Positions 28,141-37,344 of a stretch of DNA of 50,533 nt are shown here, piece by piece. The notes below the pieces were generated by a model, which was given only the letters and a program-made list of their open reading frames with translations, ran no database searches and was not told the origin of the DNA. The stretch is from Robiginitomaculum sp. Its GTDB lineage: Bacteria > Pseudomonadota > Alphaproteobacteria > Caulobacterales > Maricaulaceae. The position numbers and the translations under genes are program-made. The number at the start of each line of letters is the position of its first letter. Position 1 is the stretch's first letter. The DNA lies in contig JAESQN010000026.1 in the NCBI GenBank assembly GCA_016765135.1, positions 1 through 50,533 of the forward strand. The letters are read 5' to 3'.

Positions 28141-29319
28141 ATGAAAAAATATCTTCTAGTCGTCCCCATGATTTTAACGGGTTTTGGGATGTCCACGCCC
28201 AGCTTTGCTGATGATCCCAGCTTCGCCCATGATAATGCCAGGTCTGATGTTTGGAAGGTTTTTCAAGGTGCTCCCAAAGTCAAAACTGCAAACGGTAATT
28301 ATTGGAAAATCCGCGGACGGGTCTTGTGGGACTGGGCCAGTATTTCCGAGACAAGAGTTGGCGGCGTAGAAAACAGCTTTAATGCCAACGAATTTCGAAC
28401 GGCCCGCATCGGTATTACTGGCGAATACGGCAATTTTAAATACAAAGCCGAGATAGATCTAGCCGGTGGCGTGACGGACGGCAAAGCGGTCAATGTAATC
28501 TGGACGGATAAGGATGTCGTCCCGTTCTATGTGAAGGTCGGGCAGATGAAAGCCGGCAATACTATGGAAGAGTCGACCTCGTCCTTACACTCAACATTCA
28601 TTGAGCGCGGCATGATCACCGATGCAGTCGGGCTTGACCGGCGCTTAGGTGTAGAACTTGGCCAGGCAGGCGACAATTATTCGTGGATGGTCGGGGCTTG
28701 GGGTAATTCCGCAAATGGTATCATAGACGGAAGCCCGGGCAATACAATATTGGCGGCGCGAGCTTCCTATGCGCCAATATTGGAAAAAGACAAGCTCGTG
28801 CATATTGGCGCTTTTGTACGCCGTACCGCAACCGAGCGCGGCGCACCTAGTCGCTCGGCCCGTTGGGGGCCAGCTTTGGCGACCGAAAGAATTCAGCCGA
28901 TACTTGGCGATAATGCGGTGCTTTATGGGGCAGAGCTTGCTACTGCATTTGGCCCGTTTCACACTCAGGCCGAATTGATTGCTGAGGACGGGGACATTGG
29001 TTCAGTGAGCGGCGGTTTTGTTCAGGCCGGATATTTCCTCACAGGCGAAACCCGTGGTTATAAAGCGGGAGCTGGCAAATTCGACCGCACCAAGCCTTCG
29101 CGTCCGCTATCCAAAGGCGGGTTTGGCGCCTGGGAAATCGCGGCACGTTTTGATACGTTGGACGCCCGCAGTGCCGGCGACGAAAAAGCCGACACATGGA
29201 CGCTCGGCCTAACCTGGTATCCGGAGAGCCATTTGCGGGTCAAAATAAATTACACCGACGCCAGCGCCGATACATTTTCCGCCAAAGGTTTATACACGCG
29301 GTTGCAGATTGACTGGTAA
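28141..29319 (+). CDS. OprO/OprP-type porin
   Basis: Outer-membrane channel of the phosphate-selective porin O/P family. A signal peptide (MKKYLLVVPMILTGFG...PSFA) is cleaved near residue 24. The mature part begins with a short linker, then IRGRVLWDWASISE, FRTARIGITGEYGNFKYKAEIDLAG and VKVGQMKAGNTMEESTSS, patterns typical of this family, and ends in an aromatic residue (LQIDW). The length, 392 residues, is normal for a 16-stranded trimeric porin. Actual selectivity, for phosphate, pyrophosphate or something else, is unknown; no phosphate-uptake genes are adjacent. A small lipoprotein gene follows on the same strand. Confidence 0.88.
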   Translation: MKKYLLVVPMILTGFGMSTPSFADDPSFAHDNARSDVWKVFQGAPKVKTANGNYWKIRGRVLWDWASISETRVGGVENSFNANEFRTARIGITGEYGNFKYKAEIDLAGGVTDGKAVNVIWTDKDVVPFYVKVGQMKAGNTMEESTSSLHSTFIERGMITDAVGLDRRLGVELGQAGDNYSWMVGAWGNSANGIIDGSPGNTILAARASYAPILEKDKLVHIGAFVRRTATERGAPSRSARWGPALATERIQPILGDNAVLYGAELATAFGPFHTQAELIAEDGDIGSVSGGFVQAGYFLTGETRGYKAGAGKFDRTKPSRPLSKGGFGAWEIAARFDTLDARSAGDEKADTWTLGLTWYPESHLRVKINYTDASADTFSAKGLYTRLQIDW

Positions 29320-29356
29320 TGGGCTAAGGTCGCGTTCGTAAACACGGAGCGACATC

Positions 29357-29953
29357 ATGATCAATACAATAGCAAAACCCCTGTTTTTTCTATCTGCGAG
29401 TTTGGTATTGGCCTGCTCCCCGAAAGATACGGAAACCCCCGCGCCTTCACTTACCGCGCCTCAAGCCGAGTTTACGGCGGCTCTACGCCAGCATTGCGGC
29501 AAGGCATATGCAGGAAAATTGGTCAGCAATGATGCGGCTGATCAAGATATGAAAGACCTGCCAATGGTCATGCAGGTGAACTGCACGGCAGATGCAATCC
29601 GCATTCCGTTTTCTGTTGGCGATAACCGTTCGCGTACCTGGGTCTTTATCAAAATCGAGACGGGACTGCGGTTGAAGCACCAGCATAACCATGAAGACGG
29701 CAGCGAAGATGTTGTCAGCCAATACGGCGGTGATACGGTGGGCACGGGTGCAGCAAGTCGCCAGGAATTTCCAGTGGACGCTTTCTCGATTGCCCTGTTT
29801 TTGAAAGAAGGACTGGATGTTTCCATAAGCAATGTCTGGGCCGTAGAGATTACGCCCACAGTTTACGCCTATGAACTAAACCGGGAAAACCGGCATTTTC
29901 GTGTTGAGTTTAATTTGACCAAAGAAGTCCCAACACCGCCCGAGCCTTGGTGA
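29357..29953 (+). CDS. Lipoprotein of unknown function
   Basis: A 198-residue predicted lipoprotein; the lipobox is LVLAC with the acylated Cys at residue 20. The mature protein contains LRQHCGKAYAGKLVSND, a middle part RLKHQHNHEDGSEDVVSQYGGDT rich in His, Asp and Glu, and a C-terminal FRVEFNLTKEVPTPPEPW. I recognise the HEDGSEDVVxQYGG pattern as recurring in unnamed secreted proteins of diverse bacteria, but no function is established. The His/acid cluster could bind metal; this is speculation. It follows the porin gene by 37 bases and converges on the TauE/SafE gene with a 1-base gap. Confidence 0.75.
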   Translation: MINTIAKPLFFLSASLVLACSPKDTETPAPSLTAPQAEFTAALRQHCGKAYAGKLVSNDAADQDMKDLPMVMQVNCTADAIRIPFSVGDNRSRTWVFIKIETGLRLKHQHNHEDGSEDVVSQYGGDTVGTGAASRQEFPVDAFSIALFLKEGLDVSISNVWAVEITPTVYAYELNRENRHFRVEFNLTKEVPTPPEPW

Positions 29954-29954
29954 G

Positions 29955-30722
29955 TTAAAACCAGCCCAGCAAACTCGCGCCTCGTATCACATAAACCACA
30001 CCAATGACGCTGACCAAATATTTGGTGGCGATCCGAAATCCGGCATTGCTCATGCGTCCTAATATGCGCGTGCCGCCGTAAGTGCCGAGCATAATTAGCG
30101 GCACGGCGGCAACAAAAAACCACCAAGGCGGCAAGTTAGGTATGTGGCCCGAAATCTGGCTTGCTGCCAACAGAGGAATACCGAAATACAGGATTTTCAT
30201 CATATGGGAGGCGAACATGATGATGGCTTTAGTGGCAACAATTTCGTGCCTGGCCATTTTAGTTTTGACGAAAAACATATCCAAGGCTGGCCCGGCGACC
30301 CCGGCAATTAAATTCAGTCCCGTGACGTAAAACCCGCAAAACACCGCATGCGTCGGCTTTTGCGCGTCCAGCGAAATCCAATCCTTGGGGAGCCAGAGTA
30401 ATATTGGCAACAGGCCAAGCGCCATAAACAACACGCCTTTGGTCGGGATAAAATTTAACAGGATCAAAACCGCTAGGGCTGGTAGCGAACCCGCAACAAC
30501 CCGCAAAAATATATCCCAACGCACATGACCTTTGAGCAAATATGCGCGTGTGGAATTGGATACGCTTTGCACGGCTCCGTGGACAACCATGGCTTCGGCA
30601 ACGCCCATAAAAGTGGCAATCACTCCCATGAATATTAAACCACCCGCCATGCCGAACACGCCGGATATACCTGCGGTAATCAGTGCGGAAGCTAAAATAA
30701 GCATGATGATTTTGATGGTCAC
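29955..30722 (-). CDS. TauE/SafE family sulfite/organic-anion exporter-like protein
   Basis: A 255-residue membrane protein of the TSUP (TauE/SafE) family with about seven or eight helices in two repeats. The N-terminal repeat ALITAGISGVFGMAGGLIFMGV and the later GLNLIAGVAGPALDMFFV are characteristic. Family members move sulfite, sulfoacetate or similar anions; the substrate here is not evident. The annotated start is GTG; ATG at residue 7 (MLILASALI) is equally reasonable because no clear ribosome-binding site is visible. It is convergent with the lipoprotein gene. Confidence 0.85.
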   Translation of the reverse strand: MTIKIIMLILASALITAGISGVFGMAGGLIFMGVIATFMGVAEAMVVHGAVQSVSNSTRAYLLKGHVRWDIFLRVVAGSLPALAVLILLNFIPTKGVLFMALGLLPILLWLPKDWISLDAQKPTHAVFCGFYVTGLNLIAGVAGPALDMFFVKTKMARHEIVATKAIIMFASHMMKILYFGIPLLAASQISGHIPNLPPWWFFVAAVPLIMLGTYGGTRILGRMSNAGFRIATKYLVSVIGVVYVIRGASLLGWF

Positions 30723-30917
30723 GTTTACGCTATAAGAATATTATATGCGTTTGTATAGATGCGCTTGGGCCGGCGGCATCACCTTAACAATTAACATTAC
30801 GCCAAACCACCTGCCACATGTGCCAAATACACAAAAAATCACGCTATAATAAGATTTTTAACCATATATTGGGAATTTTAGAATAGTTATACTATCAACA
30901 GGTGGGGGAACAAAACA

Positions 30918-32375
30918 TTGTCTACATTGAAATTTTTCATGCAGAGCTTCGAAAGCTGGCTACGCATGGAACGGTTGCAACGCACCAGTGATATTTTACG
31001 GGCTCGCGCCGTCTATTTGATTGCCGTCGCGTTGATTGTTTCGCAATTTGCCAATATGCTGATCATGACCCGGACCTATGGATACTGGACGATGGACCAC
31101 TGGACTGCCTTGGGTGCCAGTGTGTCTTTTCTTGGCTCCATAGTCGCACTGCGCTACACAACCGCGTTTTATCTATTTGCCGGCTTTTACAGCCTCTTGC
31201 TATTCCTTGCCGTGTCGGCAGCATCTTTGTTTGATTTTACGGGCATAAATTCGGCCTTGCTCCCTTATCTATTGCTGGGATCTATTGTCTGCGGATTTAT
31301 CAGCGGCTGGCGTATGGTGGTGGCATTTGGTGTTGCAGCCATCGCTCTTGTTTGGGGGCTATATCATGTATCCGCAACGGCACCCCAAGGTGTTTTATTT
31401 GATCCGACCCTGTTCAACGCCCGCAACATACAAAGGGCCGTACAGATAACGATCGTGCTTAGCTTGGCGACGGCCATTACCGGGTTTGCCAGTTTTGCCA
31501 TGCATTCGGCACTTCTTGAGCTTGAAGAAAATGCCGCCCAGGCCAATCAAGCCTCTGAAGCCAAAACCCGGTTTATGTCTGATATGAGCCATGAGCTTCG
31601 CACACCACTAAACGGCGTTATGGGGATGAGCGAAATTTTAATGGAAACACAGCTGAATATGAAGCAATTCCAGTGCGCAGGCATGATCAACAAGAGCGCA
31701 CGAAATCTTTTGGCTATTTTGAATAATATGCTGGATATTTCGCATCTGGATGCCAACACATTCACGATTGAGTGCGCACCGTTTAATTTACAAGAATTGT
31801 TCAACTCCGTAATTAGACAACACAAAGCCACCGCCAAAAGCAAGGGCTTGGCAATTGGCATTCACTATTCCAAAAATATACCAAAAGATTTTGTCGGTGA
31901 CGCAAATGCAATTCGTCAAATCATCAACAATTTGATGAGCAATGCAATAAAATTCACCCACACAGGGTCGACCTATATTCATGTTGATGGTGAAATGGAG
32001 AGCGGTGCCGAAGCCGGTGATAAATGCCAGCTTGTCCTGTCGGTGCAAGATACCGGCATAGGTATTGCGCCGGAAAATACCGAGAAAATCTTCAACCGCT
32101 TTTCTCAATTGGATACTGGTTTATCGCGTAAATATGAAGGCACCGGGTTGGGGTTATCGCTTTCGAAGAACATCGCCGAGCTTATCGGCGGCGAGTTAAG
32201 CGTTCTAAGTTATCCAGGGGAAGGTGCAACATTTATGCTAAAATTAGCTTTACCAATCGGCGAAACTTCAACGGTAATAACCCTGCCCCTAGATATGTTC
32301 CATCCCCCAACAGAAGACCTCATACAAATCTCCCACGATCCGGGAGAGGATGTAGAGAAACGTGCTGTGGGTTAG
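30918..32375 (+). CDS. Membrane sensor histidine kinase
   Basis: A 485-residue kinase with about six N-terminal membrane helices (about residues 30-195) and no large periplasmic domain. A short coiled-coil linker (ELEENAAQANQASEAKTRF) leads to the HisKA motif MSHELRTPLNGVMGMSE with His225, and a HATPase domain with NNLMSNAIKFT, VQDTGIGIAPEN and GTGLGLSLSKNIAEL. It has no receiver domain and no adjacent response regulator, so it is an orphan; HisKA of this type is often seen in hybrid kinases. The start is TTG with GGGGGA 8 bases upstream; an in-frame ATG seven codons later is possible. A plausible -10 (TATAAT, 30845-30850) lies upstream but lacks a good -35. Confidence 0.87.
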   Translation: MSTLKFFMQSFESWLRMERLQRTSDILRARAVYLIAVALIVSQFANMLIMTRTYGYWTMDHWTALGASVSFLGSIVALRYTTAFYLFAGFYSLLLFLAVSAASLFDFTGINSALLPYLLLGSIVCGFISGWRMVVAFGVAAIALVWGLYHVSATAPQGVLFDPTLFNARNIQRAVQITIVLSLATAITGFASFAMHSALLELEENAAQANQASEAKTRFMSDMSHELRTPLNGVMGMSEILMETQLNMKQFQCAGMINKSARNLLAILNNMLDISHLDANTFTIECAPFNLQELFNSVIRQHKATAKSKGLAIGIHYSKNIPKDFVGDANAIRQIINNLMSNAIKFTHTGSTYIHVDGEMESGAEAGDKCQLVLSVQDTGIGIAPENTEKIFNRFSQLDTGLSRKYEGTGLGLSLSKNIAELIGGELSVLSYPGEGATFMLKLALPIGETSTVITLPLDMFHPPTEDLIQISHDPGEDVEKRAVG

Positions 32376-32396
32376 TCGCACCGTTTATTTTTAAGG

Positions 32397-32449
32397 GATA
32401 CCCAAGATACCCGGAAACCCGAATTTTCCTGGATTACTTTTACTTGGGC
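32397..32449 (+). repeat. Dispersed 52-bp repeat, copy 1
   Basis: This segment matches the two ends of the inverted-repeat element at 43 kb. The shared core is GGAAACCCGAATTT, followed by GGATTACTTTTAYTTGGGC, and preceded by ATACCCAAGATACC or close variants. Here the copy is single, lies 22 bases after the kinase stop, and runs into a hairpin. It may be a solo end left by excision or a member of a small repeat family. Confidence 0.75.
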
Positions 32450-32471
32450 CGTCAGCTTGTTAGCTGAGCCC
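32446..32471. terminator. Hairpin between convergent kinase and tpiA genes
   Basis: GGGC plus TCAGCT pairs with AGCTGA plus GCCC around a TGTT loop, with a two-base bulge (CG). It lies between two convergent stops, a fitting place for a bidirectional terminator, but no T-run follows on either strand, so intrinsic termination is only possible, not shown. It adjoins the dispersed repeat copy and could belong to that element. Confidence 0.35.
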
Positions 32472-32480
32472 GAGCAAAAG

Positions 32481-33248
32481 CTATTCAACCGCCGCCGCAA
32501 TTGCCGCCAAACTGTCCATTTCCAGTGCTGCGCCGCCTATGAGTGCGCCGCTTACGTCTTTTAGAGCCAAAATTTCTTTGGCGTTGGCGGGTTTGACCGA
32601 GCCGCCGTAGAGGATTTGAATAGTGTCGGCAATTTTAACGCCAAAACGGGTCGTAAGACAACCTCTGATATGGTCGTGCATAGTGGCAATATCTTCCAGG
32701 GTTGGCACCAGGCCCGTCCCAATAGCCCAGACCGGTTCATAGGCGATTACCAGATTTGTGCCGTCCGCATCCTCGGGCCCAAGTTTTGACAAGCACACAG
32801 CCAATTGTCCGCCGACCACTTCTTCGGCTTGGCCCGCTTCACGTTCAGCGCGGCTTTCGCCGACACAGACGATTGGCACAAGACCAGCCCCAATACCAGC
32901 CCCAAGAGCGGCACGGGTCTTTGCAGCAACAACTTCGTCCGTATCACCAAACATGGCCCGGCGTTCGGAATGACCCAGAATGACATAAGTGGCCCCGGTA
33001 TCAGCCACCATTTGGGCGCTGATCTCCCCAGTATAGGCACCAGAGGTTTTGTCATGGCAATTTTGCGCACCGATACTGATTCCATGCCCAGCACAAGCCC
33101 TAACCATTATTTCCAGCATGTGAGCGGGCGGACAAATCAAGACATCAACAACGTCATTGGCCCGGAATAAACTCCGAAATTCAGCTGGTTTATCGACCCA
33201 ATCCAATTTCCCATGCATTTTCCAGTTCGCAGCTATCAAAGTTTTCAT
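32481..33248 (-). CDS. tpiA: Triosephosphate isomerase
   Basis: Glycolytic and gluconeogenic enzyme interconverting dihydroxyacetone phosphate and glyceraldehyde 3-phosphate. Catalytic elements are visible: Lys in AANWKMHG (residues 6-13), His in ILGHSERR, Glu in [11 protein letters not shown], and the phosphate-binding LYGGSV. ATG 33248 was chosen (GGGAA upstream, [11 protein letters not shown]), giving 255 residues, the usual length; the six codons upstream are unlikely. It is divergent from ppiD, the common alphaproteobacterial layout. Confidence 0.97.
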   Translation of the reverse strand: MKTLIAANWKMHGKLDWVDKPAEFRSLFRANDVVDVLICPPAHMLEIMVRACAGHGISIGAQNCHDKTSGAYTGEISAQMVADTGATYVILGHSERRAMFGDTDEVVAAKTRAALGAGIGAGLVPIVCVGESRAEREAGQAEEVVGGQLAVCLSKLGPEDADGTNLVIAYEPVWAIGTGLVPTLEDIATMHDHIRGCLTTRFGVKIADTIQILYGGSVKPANAKEILALKDVSGALIGGAALEMDSLAAIAAAVE

Positions 33249-33333
33249 GTTTTTCCCAAGAATCAAGTGTTTAAGAGTTTACGCACTCACACTATATAGG
33301 TATTGTCCCGCACTTATCAAATAAAGGTTATTT

Positions 33334-35271
33334 ATGTCGCAGTCAGTTTTTGGATCTTTTAAAAAAATCATCCTGGGTACGTTGTTTATCCTCCTGATCG
33401 GATTTTTGCTGATCGGTTTGGCTATGTTTGGGGTGACAGACGCCTTTATATCCCAATCCAGAGACGCCGCCGCAATGGTCGGCAAGGAGAAAGTCAGCCT
33501 GAACGATTTTGATAAATTTTTCCGATCTCGCTTGTCTGACATCAATAAAGAAGCCCCTGAACGCATGACAACCAAACAGGCTTATGCCCGTGGCCTCCAT
33601 CAACAAGTTGCCAATACATTGATCACAGAAACACTGATCCAACTGGATGCAGACGATCTGGGTCTGGCCGTTAATGGGCGTGATGCGCTGGAATTGGTGG
33701 AAGGCCTGGACGTATTCAACAATGAAATTACAGGTAAATTTGACAAAGAAAAAATGTTACAACAGCTCTACCGCATTGACCGCAACATGTCCCCCAAACA
33801 GCTTGAAGAAGACATCCACCAACAAATCCGGCGCGAACAAACCATAGCCAGTATTCTCGCTGGCATTGTCGCGCCCAAGGTGTTCGCAGATCAACAATAC
33901 AAATACATGACCGAGCAGCGCACGGTCAAACTTTTACGCTTGAACAAGGTAGCGGTACCTGTAGCAGAAGACCCAAGCGACGAAGAATTAAAAGCCTTTA
34001 TTGAAATCAGCAATACGGCCTATATAGCACCGGAATACCGCAGGTTTACATTGTTGCGCATGGAACCGGAAAACGTCTTGCCTGATGTTGAGGTCAGTGA
34101 GGAAGAAATTATCTCGCAGTACGAATACAAAATCAAGGCCGGACAACTCGGCACCGAGGAAACCCGTTCCTACCAACAATTGGTGGCTAATGACAAAGAG
34201 CACGCAGATAAAATCACTGCCGCCATAAATGCAGGTAAAAACATTGAAACCGCCGTAGCAGAATTTGGCCTTGAAGCCCCCTTGGTCTATGAAAATTCTG
34301 GCCCTGGTGCCAGTAGTGACCCTAAAACCGGAGAGGCCGCCTACAAAACGGCAACAACTGGCGCCCAAACCATAGAGGGCAGTTTTAGTAGCTGGTACAG
34401 TGTGGTCGTAACCAATATCAAGCCAAAAATCGTGCCGAGCATAGAGAGCCAGCGGGCCAGTTTAACCCAGGAACTTAAAACCAATAAAGCCAATCAGTTT
34501 CTTTATGATGCGTCTAAAATCATCCAGGACGGTATTGATCAGGGCATGACCCTGGAGGAGGCTGGCAAAGCGGCTGGGGTATCTGTAGCCAGCTATGACT
34601 TCACCTCCAGGCTTGGGCAAACCAGAAGTGGTCAAAGGCTTGAAGGTCTGCCCTATGCCTTGGGTATAGCCACGGACGACAAGATTTTAAAGGAAATTTT
34701 CCTGTCCGACCTTGGCTATGACAATGATGTGTTCGAGACTAGCAATGCCGGCATTGCGGCTATCCGCATTGACGAAATTAAAGAAAGCGCGCCGCGCCCA
34801 TTTGCAGAAATCCGGGACAAAGCTCTAGCTGCCTGGCATATCAAACACACCAATGAGGCACTGGCAGAATTATCCAATAACCTGGTTGTCCGGGCCGAAG
34901 CCGGAGAGAACCTCGAAGCCCTGGCCGCAGAAATCGGTAAAGGCGCCGAGGTGAACGAAACAACAATGATCCGCGCTGCTCGCACACCCGGACTGGGCGC
35001 ACAGATGCTCGTCAACTTGTTTGAAGCTCGTATTGGACAAACCGTTCGCGGCACAGCCGATAACGGTCTTGACCGGATTATCGGCCAGATTTTAACCATC
35101 ACACCCAATGCAGATGTCTTGACGGGCGGTATTGCCGAAACACTTAGAGGGCAGACTATAGAGGGCATAAACTCCGATATTCAAACAGCTTACCATGCAG
35201 CGATACTCAAGGAAAACCCGGCTCGTATCATGACCGAAAACATCGAGAGAACCCTCGGTCTCGATCAATAG
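33334..35271 (+). CDS. PpiD-like peptidyl-prolyl isomerase/chaperone
   Basis: Inner-membrane-anchored periplasmic folding factor of 645 residues. A single N-terminal helix (about residues 11-31, IILGTLFILLIGFLLIGLAMFG) anchors the chain. The SurA-N-type chaperone region follows (about 35-200, with many Gln/Glu-rich helices), then a divergent parvulin-like segment (about 240-370), and a C-terminal helical part. Parvulin catalytic residues are not obvious, so it may be mainly a chaperone. It ends two bases before trpE, so the trp genes must be transcribed from or through it; no trp attenuator can fit. This ppiD-trpE adjacency is common in alphaproteobacteria. Confidence 0.85.
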   Translation: MSQSVFGSFKKIILGTLFILLIGFLLIGLAMFGVTDAFISQSRDAAAMVGKEKVSLNDFDKFFRSRLSDINKEAPERMTTKQAYARGLHQQVANTLITETLIQLDADDLGLAVNGRDALELVEGLDVFNNEITGKFDKEKMLQQLYRIDRNMSPKQLEEDIHQQIRREQTIASILAGIVAPKVFADQQYKYMTEQRTVKLLRLNKVAVPVAEDPSDEELKAFIEISNTAYIAPEYRRFTLLRMEPENVLPDVEVSEEEIISQYEYKIKAGQLGTEETRSYQQLVANDKEHADKITAAINAGKNIETAVAEFGLEAPLVYENSGPGASSDPKTGEAAYKTATTGAQTIEGSFSSWYSVVVTNIKPKIVPSIESQRASLTQELKTNKANQFLYDASKIIQDGIDQGMTLEEAGKAAGVSVASYDFTSRLGQTRSGQRLEGLPYALGIATDDKILKEIFLSDLGYDNDVFETSNAGIAAIRIDEIKESAPRPFAEIRDKALAAWHIKHTNEALAELSNNLVVRAEAGENLEALAAEIGKGAEVNETTMIRAARTPGLGAQMLVNLFEARIGQTVRGTADNGLDRIIGQILTITPNADVLTGGIAETLRGQTIEGINSDIQTAYHAAILKENPARIMTENIERTLGLDQ

Positions 35272-35273
35272 TT

Positions 35274-36767
35274 ATGGCTACCGACTTTTTCCCAGACGAG
35301 CGTGAATTTGCGCAAAATTACAATCTGGGCAAACCGCAAATTGTATGGACGCGTCTGGTCAATGATTTGGACACGCCCGTTTCCGCATTTTTGAAATTGG
35401 CACAAAGCAAGCCCTATGCGTTTTTGTTTGAAAGCGTGCAAGGCGGCGAGCAAAGAGGTCGCTATTCCGTGTTAGGATATGCGCCAGATATGATCTGGCA
35501 AGTGCGTGGTGATAAATGTGAGATGTCATTGGACGGCGGCACGTTCGAACCTCTCAAGGAAAAACCAATAGACAGTCTACGGCAAATCCAAGCCCAATCC
35601 AAAGTCGATATCCCCGAAGATCTCCCCCCCATGGCGGCGGGTCTGTTCGGTTATCTTGGCTATGATATGATCCGTCAGATTGAACATTTACCGAGCGACA
35701 ATCCAGACCCGTTGAGTACACCTGATGCCATTATGACCCGCCCAACCTTGATCGCGATTTTTGACCAAATTGCCCAGGAAGTCATCTTGTCCACCACCGT
35801 CAGACCAAAACCGGGCATAATGGCAAAAACGGCATTATCTCAAGCCCATGAACGATTGGAAGGCGCAGCCAAAGAGCTTGAAACCGGCACACTACCCTTG
35901 CGGCACACCCAGGTTTCCCACGACATAAATACGCCCACGGGCGGCGTCTCCCAAGCAGACTTTGCCCGCACGGTGAAAAAAGCCCAGGACTATATCAAGG
36001 CCGGAGATGTTTTTCAGGTGGTGCTGGGCCAAAGATTTGAAGCCCCCCTGCCCGTCCCGCCCTTTGCGTTATACCGGGCTTTGCGACGCCTCAACCCATC
36101 GCCGTTCTTATATTATCTCAACTTTGATGACCATGCGGTTGTCGGCTCCAGTCCGGAAATTTTGGTGCGGCTCAGAGACGACACCGTCACCATCCGACCC
36201 ATCGCTGGAACCCGCAAACGCGGTAAAACCCCGGCCGAAGACAAAGCTTTGGAGTTGGATTTACTGGCCGACGAAAAGGAAATGGCCGAGCATTTGATGC
36301 TACTGGATTTGGGCCGCAATGATATGGGCCGGGTCGCCAAGCCGGGTACCATAAAAGTCACCGAGCGTTCAATCATCGAGCGCTATTCCCATGTCATGCA
36401 TATCGTCTCCAATGTGGAAGGCGAGGTTCAGGACGGTCTAGACGCCATAGATTGTTTATTTGCGGGTTTCCCAGCTGGCACGGTCAGCGGCGCACCAAAG
36501 GTTCGCGCCATGGAAATTATCGACGAGTTGGAAGACGAAAAGCGCGGCATTTACGCCGGAGCCGTGGGCTATATCTCCGGCGGCGGCGATATGGACACGG
36601 CCATCGCCCTGCGTACCGCCGTAGTCAAAAACGGGGTCATGCATGTCCGCGCCGGAGCCGGCATAGTCCTGGATAGCGACCCAAAATCCGAATTTGAAGA
36701 ATGCCGCAACAAAGCCATGGCCCTATTTTCAGCCGCGCAGCACGCCCCGTATTTCAATAGGAACTGA
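35274..36767 (+). CDS. trpE: Anthranilate synthase component I
   Basis: Catalytic subunit converting chorismate and ammonia to anthranilate, the first step of tryptophan synthesis. At 497 residues it is full length, with the N-terminal feedback-binding region (AFLFESVQGGEQRGRYSVLGY, Ser-containing element for Trp inhibition) and the chorismate-binding domain: GDVFQVVLGQRF, GSSPEILVRL, PIAGTRKRGKTP, MLLDLGRNDMGRV, FPAGTVSGAPKVRAMEII. The start is ATG 35274, immediately after ppiD. trpG follows after one base. Confidence 0.97.
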   Translation: MATDFFPDEREFAQNYNLGKPQIVWTRLVNDLDTPVSAFLKLAQSKPYAFLFESVQGGEQRGRYSVLGYAPDMIWQVRGDKCEMSLDGGTFEPLKEKPIDSLRQIQAQSKVDIPEDLPPMAAGLFGYLGYDMIRQIEHLPSDNPDPLSTPDAIMTRPTLIAIFDQIAQEVILSTTVRPKPGIMAKTALSQAHERLEGAAKELETGTLPLRHTQVSHDINTPTGGVSQADFARTVKKAQDYIKAGDVFQVVLGQRFEAPLPVPPFALYRALRRLNPSPFLYYLNFDDHAVVGSSPEILVRLRDDTVTIRPIAGTRKRGKTPAEDKALELDLLADEKEMAEHLMLLDLGRNDMGRVAKPGTIKVTERSIIERYSHVMHIVSNVEGEVQDGLDAIDCLFAGFPAGTVSGAPKVRAMEIIDELEDEKRGIYAGAVGYISGGGDMDTAIALRTAVVKNGVMHVRAGAGIVLDSDPKSEFEECRNKAMALFSAAQHAPYFNRN

Positions 36768-36768
36768 C

Positions 36769-37344
36769 ATGTTACTGATAATAGATAATTATGACAGTTT
36801 TACCTATAATTTGGTGCATTATGCGCAGGAATTGGGTGCCGACACTCATGTCATTCGCAATGATGTCATGAGTGCAGGCGAGGCTCTGGCGCTGGGTCCC
36901 AAAGGCGTCATCATTTCGCCCGGCCCCAAGACACCGGACGCAGCGGGCATGTGTCTGGAGTTTATCAAAACCGCACCGGATAATTTGCCCATATTTGGCG
37001 TCTGTCTCGGCTTGCAATCTATCGGGCAAGCGTTTGGCGGCAAAGTCGTTCGCGCCAAGAAAATCATGCACGGCAAGGTGTCTCCGGTTGAACACGACGG
37101 GACGGGGGTTTTGAAAGATATACCCTCTCCCTTCAACGCCACCCGCTATCATTCTTTAGCTCTCGACGAAACCGCCATGCCGGAGTGTTTGGTCATAAAT
37201 GGCCGCACGGCGGACGGCGAAATTATGAGTGCACATCACATTACCCGCCCCATCTACGGCGTGCAATTTCACCCCGAAAGCATCGCATCGGAACACGGGC
37301 ACGACATCATCCACAACTTCCTCAAAATCGCCAAAATAAAATGA
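36769..37344 (+). CDS. trpG: Anthranilate synthase component II (glutamine amidotransferase)
   Basis: Provides ammonia from glutamine to TrpE. Class I amidotransferase with the nucleophile Cys79 in FGVCLGLQSIG and the His/Glu pair in VQFHPESIASEHG near the C-terminus; it begins MLLIIDNYDSFTYNLV. ATG 36769 was chosen (191 residues) because it starts at the canonical N-terminus just after the trpE stop; the frame is open upstream inside trpE. Its stop overlaps the trpD start as ATGA, so it is translationally coupled. It is not fused to trpD, unlike in enterobacteria. Confidence 0.96.
   Translation: MLLIIDNYDSFTYNLVHYAQELGADTHVIRNDVMSAGEALALGPKGVIISPGPKTPDAAGMCLEFIKTAPDNLPIFGVCLGLQSIGQAFGGKVVRAKKIMHGKVSPVEHDGTGVLKDIPSPFNATRYHSLALDETAMPECLVINGRTADGEIMSAHHITRPIYGVQFHPESIASEHGHDIIHNFLKIAKIK

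Noticed and set aside
30784-30795. TTAA-CAA-TTAAC as a CtrA-type site before the histidine kinase
   Set aside because: CtrA sites need TTAA halves seven bases apart; the spacing here is three.
35265-35280. trp attenuator or leader peptide before trpE
   Set aside because: Only two bases separate ppiD from trpE, so no leader can exist there.
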